A stretch of 5,907 nucleotides of DNA from an uncultured Roseburia sp. (GCA_905206195.1 CAJLGN010000104.1:1-5907), one strand, 5' to 3'; shown: positions 1 to 5,904, counted from the first letter of the stretch. Numbers and translations: made by a program. Notes: a model not told the origin generated them from the sequence alone.

Positions 1-968
1 GTATCAACCATCCGGCGCGCCAGAATCACCGCATCGTCCCGGTGACGATCAACCAAAGCGAATGGTTTTTTCAGTATTCGCCGTATGTCTATTACAATGA
101 GCACTGCATCATCTTCAACGCGGAGCACACGCCGATGAAGATTGAGCGTGCGACGTTTGGAAAACTGCTTGATTTTGTGGAGCAGTTTCCACATTACTTT
201 GTCGGATCGAACGCGGATCTTCCGATTGTGGGCGGTTCGATTTTAAGCCACGATCATTTTCAGGGAGGACATTACGAGTTCGCCATGGCGAAGGCTCCGG
301 TGGAAAGAGAGATCGCGTTTGCGGGATACGAGGATGTGAAGGCGGGGATCGTGAAATGGCCGATGTCTGTGATCCGCATCAGCGGAAGAGAGAAGGAGCG
401 CTTGATCGCACTTGCAGATAAGATTCTTCTGGCGTGGAGGGGTTACACAGATGAGGCGGCGTTTGTATGCGCGGAGACAGGTGGTGAGCCGCACAATACA
501 ATCACGCCGATTGCAAGAATGCGCGGGGAAATGTTCGAGCTTGATCTGGTGCTGCGCAACAATATTACGACGGAGGAGCATCCGCTCGGTGTCTACCATC
601 CACACGCGAAGCTGCATCATATCAAAAAGGAAAATATTGGTCTGATCGAGGTCATGGGGTTGGCAGTGCTCCCGGCGCGCCTAAAGGATGAGATGAGTGC
701 ACTCGAGCAGGCGATTTTAGATGGAGCTCCCATTCGCGGCGATGCGGTTCTTGCAAAGCACGCGGATTGGGTGGAAGAATTTTTGCCCAAGTATGGATTT
801 ACGCCCGGTACTGTGCAGGAAGGCCAGCTTGCGCCCGAGAAGCTGCACGGGATGATCCAGAGGGAGATCGGGCTTGTATTCCTCGAGGTGCTCAAGGATG
901 CCGGCGTTTACAAGTGCACGCGGGAAGGACGGGCGGCATTCCAGAAGTTCGTGGATTATGTGAACTGA
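1..968 (+). CDS. galT: Galactose-1-phosphate uridylyltransferase, class II (5' truncated by window edge)
   Basis: This enzyme moves UMP between UDP-glucose and galactose-1-phosphate in the cytoplasmic Leloir pathway of galactose use. The reading frame is open from base 3, and residues encoded upstream of the first in-frame GTG (42) include [10 protein letters not shown], typical of class II (Firmicutes-type) GalT, so the true start lies outside the window. About 321 residues are visible; class II enzymes run to roughly 490-510, so about a third is missing. SHDHFQGG (HDHFQ codons 249-263) fits the H-x-H-x-Q active-site pattern of the GalT/HIT fold; by analogy with E. coli GalT the second His would be the uridylylated nucleophile. 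A second HPH (597-605) lies in the C-terminal half, followed by [17 protein letters not shown]. The stop TGA is at 966-968. The terminator just downstream suggests galT is the last gene of its operon; galK or galE upstream would be expected but cannot be seen. Confidence 0.93.
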   Translation, partial: INHPARQNHRIVPVTINQSEWFFQYSPYVYYNEHCIIFNAEHTPMKIERATFGKLLDFVEQFPHYFVGSNADLPIVGGSILSHDHFQGGHYEFAMAKAPVEREIAFAGYEDVKAGIVKWPMSVIRISGREKERLIALADKILLAWRGYTDEAAFVCAETGGEPHNTITPIARMRGEMFELDLVLRNNITTEEHPLGVYHPHAKLHHIKKENIGLIEVMGLAVLPARLKDEMSALEQAILDGAPIRGDAVLAKHADWVEEFLPKYGFTPGTVQEGQLAPEKLHGMIQREIGLVFLEVLKDAGVYKCTREGRAAFQKFVDYVN

Positions 969-999
969 TCAGTGTTATATCTGAAAAAGTTTTTGCATG

Positions 1000-1040
1000 A
1001 AGAACCCCACTGGTCACCGGGACCGGAGGGGTTCTTTTTT
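1000..1040 (+). terminator. Intrinsic terminator of galT
   Basis: The outer stem pairs AAGAACCCC (1000-1008) with GGGGTTCTT (1028-1036). After an A/A mismatch, an inner stem pairs 1010-1015 with 1021-1026 (one G-T wobble) around the 5-base loop 1016-1020. The T run extends to 1040. It lies about 30 bases after the galT stop and separates galT from the aminotransferase unit. The 5' arm is not preceded by a long A run, so it looks mainly forward-directed. Confidence 0.93.
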
Positions 1041-1110
1041 CCTAATGCTTTATCCCCAATATTTTGCCGTTCCCAATTTGCATCAGTTGTATTAAAATCC
1101 AAAAAATAAG

Positions 1111-1139
1111 TTTACGTTCATATGGTAATGTGATAAAGT
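1111..1139 (+). promoter_or_regulatory. Candidate sigma-A promoter for the aminotransferase-hisC unit
   Basis: TTTACG (1111-1116, 4/6 to the -35 consensus) lies 17 bases before TAAAGT (1134-1139, 4/6 to the -10 consensus). A TG at 1131-1132 gives the extended -10 arrangement TGnTAAAGT. An A-rich run (1101-1107) directly upstream could act as an UP-like element. The predicted transcript start near 1146 gives a leader of about 95 bases. A perfect TTGACA at 1144-1149 follows but has no -10 partner at 16-18 bases. The whole gap 1041-1240 holds no convincing gene. Confidence 0.45.
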
Positions 1140-1228
1140 TATCTTGACAACGATGGGATTGTGAATTTGTCTGTCACGTCTATCGACGAGATGGAGCGGG
1201 AACAGAACGCAGGAAAATGCTGCATGAA

Positions 1229-1234
1229 AAGAGG
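1229..1234 (+). promoter_or_regulatory. Ribosome binding site fixing the aminotransferase start at 1241
   Basis: AAGAGG lies 6 bases before ATG 1241. The alternative in-frame ATG at 1217 has only AGGA two bases upstream, too close to work well. This supports the shorter protein. Confidence 0.7.
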
Positions 1235-1240
1235 TTCTAT

Positions 1241-2455
1241 ATGGTTTCAAAAAAAATACAAAAGGCGCTTTTGGGCAATTCGGCGATCCGCGCGATGTTC
1301 GTGGAGGGCAAGGCGATGGAGGCGAAATACGGAGCGGAGAATGTTTACGATTTTTCGCTGGGCAATCCTGCAACTTCGGCACCGGCATCGTTAAATGATG
1401 CGATCCGGGATCTTTTGGATGAGAGTGATGCCGTGCAGGGAGGCTCTCTGACGCTTCACGGTTATATGGAAAATGCGGGGTATCCGGACGTGCGGGAGGC
1501 GGTTGCCAGAAATCTGAATAAGCGGTTTGGCACGAAGTTTGATTTTCACAATATTATTATGACCGTGGGGGCTGCAGGCGGACTCAATATTATTTTCAAG
1601 ACGATTTTAGACCCTGGGGATGAGGTGATGGTGTTCGCTCCATTTTTCGGGGAGTATCGCCAGTATGCAGCCAATTTTGGCGCAAAGCTTGTGGCGGTAC
1701 AGCCTGATTTGGAGACTTTTTGTCCAGATTTTTCCGATTTTGAGGCGAAGATCACAGCGAGGACAAGAGCGCTGATCATCAATACGCCAAACAATCCCAC
1801 CGGTGTGATCTACAAGCCAGAGACGATGCGGAGAATCGCAGCGATTTTAGAGTGCAAGCAGCGGGAGTTTTGCACCGATATCTACCTCATTTCCGATGAG
1901 CCGTACCGAGAGCTGGTGTATGATGGAAATGAAGAAAATTTCCTGACAAAATATTATGAAAATACGATTGTAGCATATTCGTTTTCCAAGTCACTTTCTC
2001 TGCCGGGGGAGCGCATCGGCTATGTGGCAGTGCCGGACGAGGCGGCGGACGCTGAGGATTTGATTTGCGGTATCGAGATTTCTAACCGGACGCTTGGGTT
2101 TGTCAATGCGCCGTCGTTGCTCCAGAAAGCCGTGGCGCGGTGTCTGGATGAGAAGCCGGATGTGGCATTTTATGATGAGAATCGCATCATGCTCTACGAG
2201 GGGTTGACGGGGCTTGGATTTACCTGCATCAAACCGGAGGGAGCTTTTTATCTCTGGGTGAAGTCGCCGATGGAGAACGAGGAGGACTTTGTGAGCGAGG
2301 GAAAAAAGTATAATTTGCTGATGGTGCCGGGCAGTGCCTTCGGCTGTCCGGGATTTGTTCGTCTGGCTTATTGTGTATCGCATGGGACGGTGAAAAATTC
2401 GCTGGCGGCATTTGCGAAGCTCGCGGAGAGATACGAGTTGAGACCCGGCTTTTGA
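1241..2455 (+). CDS. Pyridoxal phosphate-dependent aminotransferase, class I/II (fold type I), substrate unassigned
   Basis: The product is a 404-residue cytoplasmic transaminase of the aspartate/aromatic aminotransferase superfamily (class I/II, AspC/COG0436-like), a usual length. Visible motifs in order: DFSLGNPATSAP near the N terminus; a glycine-rich cofactor segment TVGAAGGLNIIF; NTPNNPTG (residues 181-188) with the cofactor-contacting Asn185; ISDEPYRELVYDG with Asp219 (pyridine nitrogen) and Tyr222; SFSKSLSLPGERIGY with Lys250, the expected Schiff-base lysine; and GFVRLAYCVS with Arg374, the expected substrate carboxylate-binding arginine. No key residue is missing, so it should be active. 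Start 1241 is preferred because of its AAGAGG site; ATG 1217 would add 8 residues. The next gene, hisC, follows 102 bases later with no terminator between, so co-transcription is likely. An aspartate, alanine or aromatic amino acid role is possible; sequence alone does not decide the substrate. Confidence 0.93.
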   Translation: MVSKKIQKALLGNSAIRAMFVEGKAMEAKYGAENVYDFSLGNPATSAPASLNDAIRDLLDESDAVQGGSLTLHGYMENAGYPDVREAVARNLNKRFGTKFDFHNIIMTVGAAGGLNIIFKTILDPGDEVMVFAPFFGEYRQYAANFGAKLVAVQPDLETFCPDFSDFEAKITARTRALIINTPNNPTGVIYKPETMRRIAAILECKQREFCTDIYLISDEPYRELVYDGNEENFLTKYYENTIVAYSFSKSLSLPGERIGYVAVPDEAADAEDLICGIEISNRTLGFVNAPSLLQKAVARCLDEKPDVAFYDENRIMLYEGLTGLGFTCIKPEGAFYLWVKSPMENEEDFVSEGKKYNLLMVPGSAFGCPGFVRLAYCVSHGTVKNSLAAFAKLAERYELRPGF

Positions 2456-2540
2456 GCAGAGTGTGTACGAGACGGGAAACAGCGCATATTGTGCAGCTAT
2501 TTGTGAAAAGTATGTCAGAGCGTCCTGGAGATGCTGTCAG

Positions 2541-2553
2541 AGGAGAGGAGAGG
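2541..2553 (+). promoter_or_regulatory. Ribosome binding site fixing the hisC start at 2558
   Basis: A purine-rich run with overlapping AGGAG and GAGAGG cores (AGGAG at 2546-2550) lies 4-7 bases before ATG 2558. The upstream in-frame ATG 2531 has only a weak GGAG directly against it. Proteins of the HisC family normally begin shortly before the LNTNENPY motif, which agrees with 2558. Confidence 0.72.
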
Positions 2554-2557
2554 CAGG

Positions 2558-3616
2558 ATGGAAAATTGGGAGTCCTATGTGAGAAAAGTAGTGCCGTATG
2601 TTCCGGGGGAGCAGCCCAGGGAGGAGCGGATGATTAAGCTGAATACAAATGAGAATCCGTACCCTCCTGCACCGGGGGTTTTGCGGGTACTCCGGGATTT
2701 TGATGCGGATGCGCTGCGGCTCTACCCGGAGCCCACCTGTAAGGGGTTGGTGGATGCGATTGCGGAACATTTTGGACTGACCCCCGGTCAGGTATTTGTT
2801 GGGGTGGGCTCGGACGATGTGCTCGCCATGATTTTTATGACATTTTTCAATTCAAAAAAGCCGCTGTTGTTCCCGGATATCACGTATTCTTTTTATGATG
2901 TGTGGGCGGATATGCTGCGGATTCCGTATGAGACGAAAGCGCTGGATGAAAATTTTTTTATTCGAAAAGAGGATTATTATGGGGAGAACGGCGGTGTGAT
3001 TTTCCCGAATCCGAATGCACCGACGGGGGTATTGATGGGGCTGTCGGAGATTGAGGACATCATCGTCCACAATCGGGATGTGATCGTGGTGGTGGACGAG
3101 GCGTACATCGATTTTGGCGGGGAGAGCGCGCTTTCGTTTATCGGGAAGTATGATAATCTTCTGGTTGTGCAGACGTTTTCCAAGTCGCGTTCTATGGCGG
3201 GAATGCGCATTGGCTATGCGATGGGCAATACGAAGTTGATTCAGTATATCAATGATGTGAAATATTCGTTCAATTCCTACACGATGAACCAGACTGCGCT
3301 GGCACTCGGTGTGGCTGCAGTGAGGGACAACGCATATTTCGAGGAGACCCGGGGAAAAATCATCGCCGCCAGAGAGTGGACGAAGCAGGAATTGAGGAAG
3401 CTTGGTTTTTCTTTTGGCGATTCTATGGGCAATTTTATTTTTGCAACGCACGCATCGGTTCCTGCGAAGGAGATTTTTGAGGCGCTGCGGAAAGAAAATA
3501 TTTTTGTGCGCTATTTTGCGAAGGAGCGCATCGACAATTATCTGCGCATCAGTATAGGTACCCAGGAAGAGATGGAGATATTGATCGCATTTCTGGATGC
3601 CTACTTGAAGAGATGA
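2558..3616 (+). CDS. hisC: Histidinol-phosphate aminotransferase (HisC-like)
   Basis: HisC converts imidazole acetol phosphate and glutamate to histidinol phosphate and 2-oxoglutarate in histidine biosynthesis; family members often also act on aromatic substrates. The product has 352 residues, normal for HisC. Landmarks: LNTNENPYPP (residues 28-37); LRLYPEP with Tyr56; the cofactor segment GVGSDD (82-87); NPNAPTG (151-157); VVDEAYIDF with Asp180 and Tyr183; TFSKSRSMAGMRIGY with the Schiff-base Lys209 and Arg217; and NYLRISIGT with Arg330, expected to bind the substrate carboxylate. One oddity is Ala154 in the motif that reads NNPTG in most HisC proteins. No other his gene is present in the window, so this is an orphan hisC paired with a second aminotransferase. 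It ends 24 bases before the stop of the convergent protease gene, with no visible terminator. A related broad-specificity transaminase remains possible. Confidence 0.88.
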   Translation: MENWESYVRKVVPYVPGEQPREERMIKLNTNENPYPPAPGVLRVLRDFDADALRLYPEPTCKGLVDAIAEHFGLTPGQVFVGVGSDDVLAMIFMTFFNSKKPLLFPDITYSFYDVWADMLRIPYETKALDENFFIRKEDYYGENGGVIFPNPNAPTGVLMGLSEIEDIIVHNRDVIVVVDEAYIDFGGESALSFIGKYDNLLVVQTFSKSRSMAGMRIGYAMGNTKLIQYINDVKYSFNSYTMNQTALALGVAAVRDNAYFEETRGKIIAAREWTKQELRKLGFSFGDSMGNFIFATHASVPAKEIFEALRKENIFVRYFAKERIDNYLRISIGTQEEMEILIAFLDAYLKR

Positions 3617-3640
3617 GGATAGGTACCTGTAAATAGAGGG

Positions 3641-4510
3641 TCAGCCGTTGTCTGGCAGGGCACATTGTTCCGCTCTCCGAACGCCGGTTTGAAAGATGAG
3701 CAGTCCGCCGACGGTCATTGCAATGCCAAAGAAAAACCAGAACAGGAAAGAAAACACTGTGTTTTCTATGTAGAAGAATGCGCTTAAGACAGTTCCCCAG
3801 AAGTTGAACAGCAGATGCAGCACAATGGCGCTGTGGATGCTGTTACTTTTTTGGGCGACATACCCGAGGATAAGTCCGAGAAAAAAGGCGTAGACGCCCT
3901 GGATCATATTCATGTGGAACGCGCCGAAAAGCGCGGCCTGCATCAGATTTGCAGCCCAAAATGGCAGACATTTCTGCGCCTGGCGCATGGTGATCCCACG
4001 GAAGGCGAGCTCTTCGCAAAAGGGCGCCAGAAGGACAGAGTAGACGAGCATTGCGATCGAGATATGCTCGTTGAGACCGGCCGTCTCAAGCAGATCCTCG
4101 TAGACATTAAGCCAGTGCGGAAAGAGATTCGCGGTGAAGTTTACGATGTAGGTTGAGAGATATTGCATTCCGACCATGAGCATGACGATGCCAAGAAGCG
4201 ACAGCGGGTGGTATGTGCTGCGCGCAATCGGAAGGTAGCTTCCGCCGTATCTGGCGTAGTACCAGAGTCCGAACAGTGCGATGGTGGCAAGCGCGTAGAG
4301 AATCATGATGTGCGTGTTGAAATTCTGTGATGTCCACAGCTGGTTCAGGTCGTCAAAAATCTCCCCGAAACTGGCAGTTTTTGAGGATGTGTACCATGTG
4401 TATTCAATCAGCGCAGAGACACCCACAGAAAAAGCGTTGACCACAAGCTGAATTGCAACAATTAGAAGGAACGGGATAAAGGCAAAGAAAAATTGTCCAA
4501 TTTTTTTCAT
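3641..4510 (-). CDS. CPBP-family intramembrane metalloprotease (CAAX protease / Abi family)
   Basis: This is a 289-residue polytopic membrane protein with about seven or eight hydrophobic segments (near residues 5-30, 68-86, 102-124, 149-164, 184-199, 205-219, 225-246 and 251-275). It carries the three CPBP signatures: EELAFRG with Glu166, Glu167 and Arg171; FGAFH with His199; and HLLFN with His232 and Asn236. These match the intramembrane glutamate/histidine active site of the Rce1/CPBP family, so catalysis is expected. Characterised relatives process prenylated proteins in eukaryotes and bacteriocins or signalling peptides in bacteria; the substrate here is unknown and no bacteriocin gene is visible nearby. 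The ATG at 4510 is preceded by GGAG with a 10-base gap, a little long. It is convergent with hisC and divergent from the TrpR-family regulator gene, which shares its upstream region and could control it. Confidence 0.92.
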   Translation of the reverse strand: MKKIGQFFFAFIPFLLIVAIQLVVNAFSVGVSALIEYTWYTSSKTASFGEIFDDLNQLWTSQNFNTHIMILYALATIALFGLWYYARYGGSYLPIARSTYHPLSLLGIVMLMVGMQYLSTYIVNFTANLFPHWLNVYEDLLETAGLNEHISIAMLVYSVLLAPFCEELAFRGITMRQAQKCLPFWAANLMQAALFGAFHMNMIQGVYAFFLGLILGYVAQKSNSIHSAIVLHLLFNFWGTVLSAFFYIENTVFSFLFWFFFGIAMTVGGLLIFQTGVRRAEQCALPDNG

Positions 4511-4575
4511 AGTATAGTATCTCCAGTTCTGGTGAATATAAAAGAAAGTACTTGCAATTTCTAAAGGTTTTTATT

Positions 4576-4604
4576 ATTATAGCAATCGCGTATGTAGAAT
4601 GCAA
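4576..4604 (-). promoter_or_regulatory. Strong sigma-A promoter of the CPBP protease gene
   Basis: Read on the reverse strand, TTGCAT (4599-4604) is followed after exactly 17 bases by a perfect TATAAT (4576-4581) with an extended TG directly before it (TGCTATAAT). The predicted start near 4569 leaves a leader of about 58 bases. Its -35 lies about 28 bases from the -35 of the divergent regulator promoter. Confidence 0.8.
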
Positions 4605-4623
4605 GGTTTTGAAGACAAAGCAA

Positions 4624-4665
4624 AAAATAGTATTTACTTTACAACTTTAATATGCTAAAATAGTA
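4624..4665. repeat. Direct repeat pair and small palindrome in the regulator promoter
   Basis: AAAATAGTA occurs at 4624-4632 and again at 4657-4665, a period of 33 bases or about three helical turns. The first copy sits immediately upstream of the -35 and the second runs from the -10 towards the start point. The first copy also begins an 11-base palindrome, AAATA-G-TATTT (4625-4635), reaching into the -35. This placement fits a repressor operator, possibly for autoregulation by the downstream TrpR-family protein. The repeats are seen directly; the function is inferred, and the A/T-rich context makes chance repeats possible. Confidence 0.5.
4633..4661 (+). promoter_or_regulatory. Sigma-A promoter of the YerC/TrpR-family regulator gene
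   Basis: TTTACT (4633-4638) lies 17 bases before TAAAAT (4656-4661, 5/6 to consensus), with an extended TG at 4653-4654. The predicted start near 4668 gives a leader of about 28 bases ending in the AAAGGAG ribosome binding site at 4681-4687. Confidence 0.75.
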
Positions 4666-4695
4666 GGCAGTCAACAGATAAAAGGAGAACGGATT

Positions 4696-5001
4696 ATGAG
4701 TAAGAAGCTTAGGACAGAGGCTGTAGATCACCTCTTTGACGGAATCTTGAGTCTACAGAACAGAGAAGAGTGTTATACTTTTTTTGAGGACGTCTGTACC
4801 GTGAATGAGTTACTTTCTTTATCACAGCGGTTTGAGGTGGCCAAGATGCTTCGCGACCAGAAGACCTATCTGGATATCGCTGAGAAGACTGGGGCATCAA
4901 CAGCGACGATCAGCCGGGTGAACCGCTCCTTGAATTACGGCAATGACGGGTATGATATGGTGTTTGGGAGAATGCAGAATGCGGATTCCAGCCGGGAATA
5001 G
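4696..5001 (+). CDS. YerC/YecD-type TrpR-family transcriptional regulator (HisR candidate)
   Basis: This 101-residue, all-helical cytoplasmic DNA-binding protein matches the YerC subgroup of the Trp repressor superfamily. The N-terminal part (residues 1-50, including LFDGILSL, CYTFFEDVCTVNELLSLSQRF) would form the intertwined dimer core. A helix-turn-helix occupies about residues 57-78, with TYLDIAEKTGASTATISRVNRSL closely matching the TrpR recognition region. Length and start are normal for the family; AAAGGAG (4681-4687) precedes the ATG by 8 bases. TrpR itself uses tryptophan as co-repressor; comparative genomics has proposed the YerC group as HisR, controlling histidine metabolism genes in Firmicutes and often its own gene. 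The HisC-like gene about 1.1 kb upstream and the repeats in this promoter fit that view, but the effector cannot be read from sequence. The gene is monocistronic, with its own promoter and terminator. Confidence 0.92.
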   Translation: MSKKLRTEAVDHLFDGILSLQNREECYTFFEDVCTVNELLSLSQRFEVAKMLRDQKTYLDIAEKTGASTATISRVNRSLNYGNDGYDMVFGRMQNADSSRE

Positions 5002-5017
5002 AACAGGGAGAAAGCTA

Positions 5018-5052
5018 CAGCCGCGCGGCACAGACCGCACGGCTGATTTTTT
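5018..5052 (+). terminator. Intrinsic terminator of the regulator gene
   Basis: CAGCCG (5018-5023) pairs with CGGCTG (5040-5045). After a C/A mismatch, GCGG (5025-5028) pairs with CCGC (5035-5038) around the 6-base loop 5029-5034. Six T residues follow at 5047-5052. It lies 16 bases after the regulator stop and also sits just beyond the stop of the convergent DUF1836 gene. The reverse-strand copy lacks a good T run, so it may serve that gene only partly. Confidence 0.88.
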
Positions 5053-5058
5053 GTGCTG

Positions 5059-5676
5059 TTATTTGGAGGGCTTGTCGGGGGACTTGTCCAGGGCAGCCGC
5101 ATGATCGATCATCTTTTCGATGAGAGTTTTCTTGACATAGACGTCGTAGCTGAGCATACAGATAAAGCTGAAGGTGCGCAGAAGCTCGGCGTCCTCGCCC
5201 TCGGCGTCTGGAAACGTCCGCATGGCAGTGCGAAATTTTTTGGCCAGATCTTTCATGATGCTTAAGGTCTCCTGATGCTCCAGCCCAAATACTTCCTTGT
5301 AGATATCTTCCAGCCCAAAATCGGCGTCCTTTCCAAAGTACCGATCCGTGATGGGATTTAAAATGCTTTGGATATCACTGATGCTTAAGATGCTCTTAAA
5401 ATAGTAGATAAAAATGAGCGTCAGAACGTGCTCCTTGGTATATTTTTTGCGCTCGGGCGGCGGGAGGAGATCGTTTTTTGCATAGTTGTTGATCATAGTC
5501 TTTGTCAGAATCTTATCGGCGTCATGCCGCTTGGAAGCTGCCAGCTGCGAGTCCATGAAAGTTGTGATCTGATCCATGTACAGATCAATATTTGGAATGT
5601 CCTCTGGTCGGACGTAATCAATTTTTTTCAATGATTCTAAAAGTTCACTCAAGAATTGTTTTGTGTTCGTCTCCAT
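5059..5676 (-). CDS. DUF1836 domain protein, probable MerR-like DNA-binding protein of unknown function
   Basis: This 205-residue soluble protein matches DUF1836, a Firmicutes family without an agreed function. Residues about 55-105 (ILTKTMINNYAKNDLL, then PPPERKKYTKEHV and LSISDIQSIL) resemble the winged helix-turn-helix of MerR-type regulators: a TKTMINNYAK recognition-helix-like stretch, a LLPPP turn, a KKYT wing and a second helical part. The rest is helical and would suit dimer or ligand contacts. The C-terminal tail (about 196-205) is charged and probably disordered. A Bacillus subtilis protein of this family, YkrK, is from memory a repressor of the membrane protease gene htpX; I am not certain of that family assignment. 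ATG 5676 is supported by AGAGGTGAT (5681-5689). The gene is convergent with the TrpR-family gene and divergent from whatever begins after 5907. A transcriptional regulator role is inferred. Confidence 0.87.
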   Translation of the reverse strand: METNTKQFLSELLESLKKIDYVRPEDIPNIDLYMDQITTFMDSQLAASKRHDADKILTKTMINNYAKNDLLPPPERKKYTKEHVLTLIFIYYFKSILSISDIQSILNPITDRYFGKDADFGLEDIYKEVFGLEHQETLSIMKDLAKKFRTAMRTFPDAEGEDAELLRTFSFICMLSYDVYVKKTLIEKMIDHAAALDKSPDKPSK

Positions 5677-5680
5677 TCAC

Positions 5681-5689
5681 ATCACCTCT
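5681..5689 (-). promoter_or_regulatory. Ribosome binding site of the DUF1836 gene at the extreme 5' end of its transcript
   Basis: On the reverse strand AGAGGTGAT lies just before GTGA-ATG, placing the AGG core 8 bases from the start codon. The match to the anti-Shine-Dalgarno sequence is good. Given the promoter at 5696-5724, the transcript would begin at or next to this site. Confidence 0.75.
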
Positions 5690-5695
5690 TATCAC

Positions 5696-5724
5696 ATTAT
5701 ATAGTTTTCAAAACCGTATGACAA
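5696..5724 (-). promoter_or_regulatory. Sigma-A promoter of the DUF1836 gene
   Basis: Reverse strand: TTGTCA (5719-5724, 5/6 to consensus), 17-base spacer, perfect TATAAT (5696-5701). The predicted start near 5689 gives a leader of only about 13 bases. Confidence 0.82.
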
Positions 5725-5803
5725 GAGAGAAATGCTTGGAAACACATGTTTTGCAAAAACAAGAAAATATGTTCTGTTTGTACTCGAAATGAGCGGGAAG
5801 GTG

Positions 5804-5812
5804 TGGTATAAT
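5804..5812 (+). promoter_or_regulatory. Extended -10 promoter for the gene beyond the window
   Basis: TGGTATAAT is a perfect extended -10. No good -35 lies 16-18 bases upstream (a TTGTAC at 5778-5783 is 23 bases away), so the TG would have to carry the contact. The predicted start is near 5819. The 5725-5803 stretch upstream is A/T-rich, with a TTTTGCAAAA palindrome at 5749-5758 that could be a regulatory site between the two divergent promoters. Confidence 0.6.
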
Positions 5813-5825
5813 ATCCGAGAGCAAT

Positions 5826-5867
5826 GCACAGTACCCGCAGATGAGAGAGTGGCGGGCGTTCGAGTGC
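5826..5867 (+). other. Potential stem-loop in the leader of the downstream gene
   Basis: CCCGC (5834-5838) can pair with GCGGG (5852-5856), enclosing AGATGAGAGAGTG. An outer GCAC (5826-5829) can pair with GTGC (5864-5867) across an internal loop. This would form shortly after the predicted start near 5819. The fold is modest and no known RNA family is securely matched; it may simply be leader sequence. Confidence 0.35.
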
Positions 5868-5904
5868 TGCAGGTGAGTGAAATACATAAAAAGGCAGGGA
5901 TAAT

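Noticed and set aside
42..44. GTG as the start of galT
   Set aside because: The frame stays open to base 3 and encodes conserved class II GalT residues before this codon, so it is internal.
1144..1149. Perfect TTGACA as a promoter -35
   Set aside because: No acceptable -10 lies 16-18 bases downstream (TTGTCT at 17 is poor).
1217..1240. ATG 1217 as the aminotransferase start
   Set aside because: The only Shine-Dalgarno-like sequence is two bases away; ATG 1241 has AAGAGG at a good distance.
1161..1394. 77-codon forward reading frame from GTG 1161, considered as a leader peptide or small gene
   Set aside because: There is no ribosome site, it overlaps the aminotransferase gene in another frame by about 150 bases, and its tail is Arg/Trp-rich like an out-of-frame read.
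2481..2495. Small hairpin between the two aminotransferase genes as a terminator
   Set aside because: A stem of about five pairs including a wobble, a 3-base loop and no T run.
2531..2557. ATG 2531 as the hisC start
   Set aside because: The added residues (LSEERRGR) look like translated ribosome-site sequence, and the purine-rich site is well placed for ATG 2558.
2852..3451. 199-codon reverse reading frame antisense to hisC
   Set aside because: It is rich in His, Arg and Ile with no recognisable domain, and lies wholly over a gene with all the HisC motifs.
3617..3650. Terminator between convergent hisC and the protease gene
   Set aside because: Only an AGGTACCT palindrome is present, with no stable stem and no T run.
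5850..5872. GTTCGAGT resembling a tRNA T-loop
   Set aside because: The flanking arms do not pair as a T stem, and no anticodon or acceptor arm is present.
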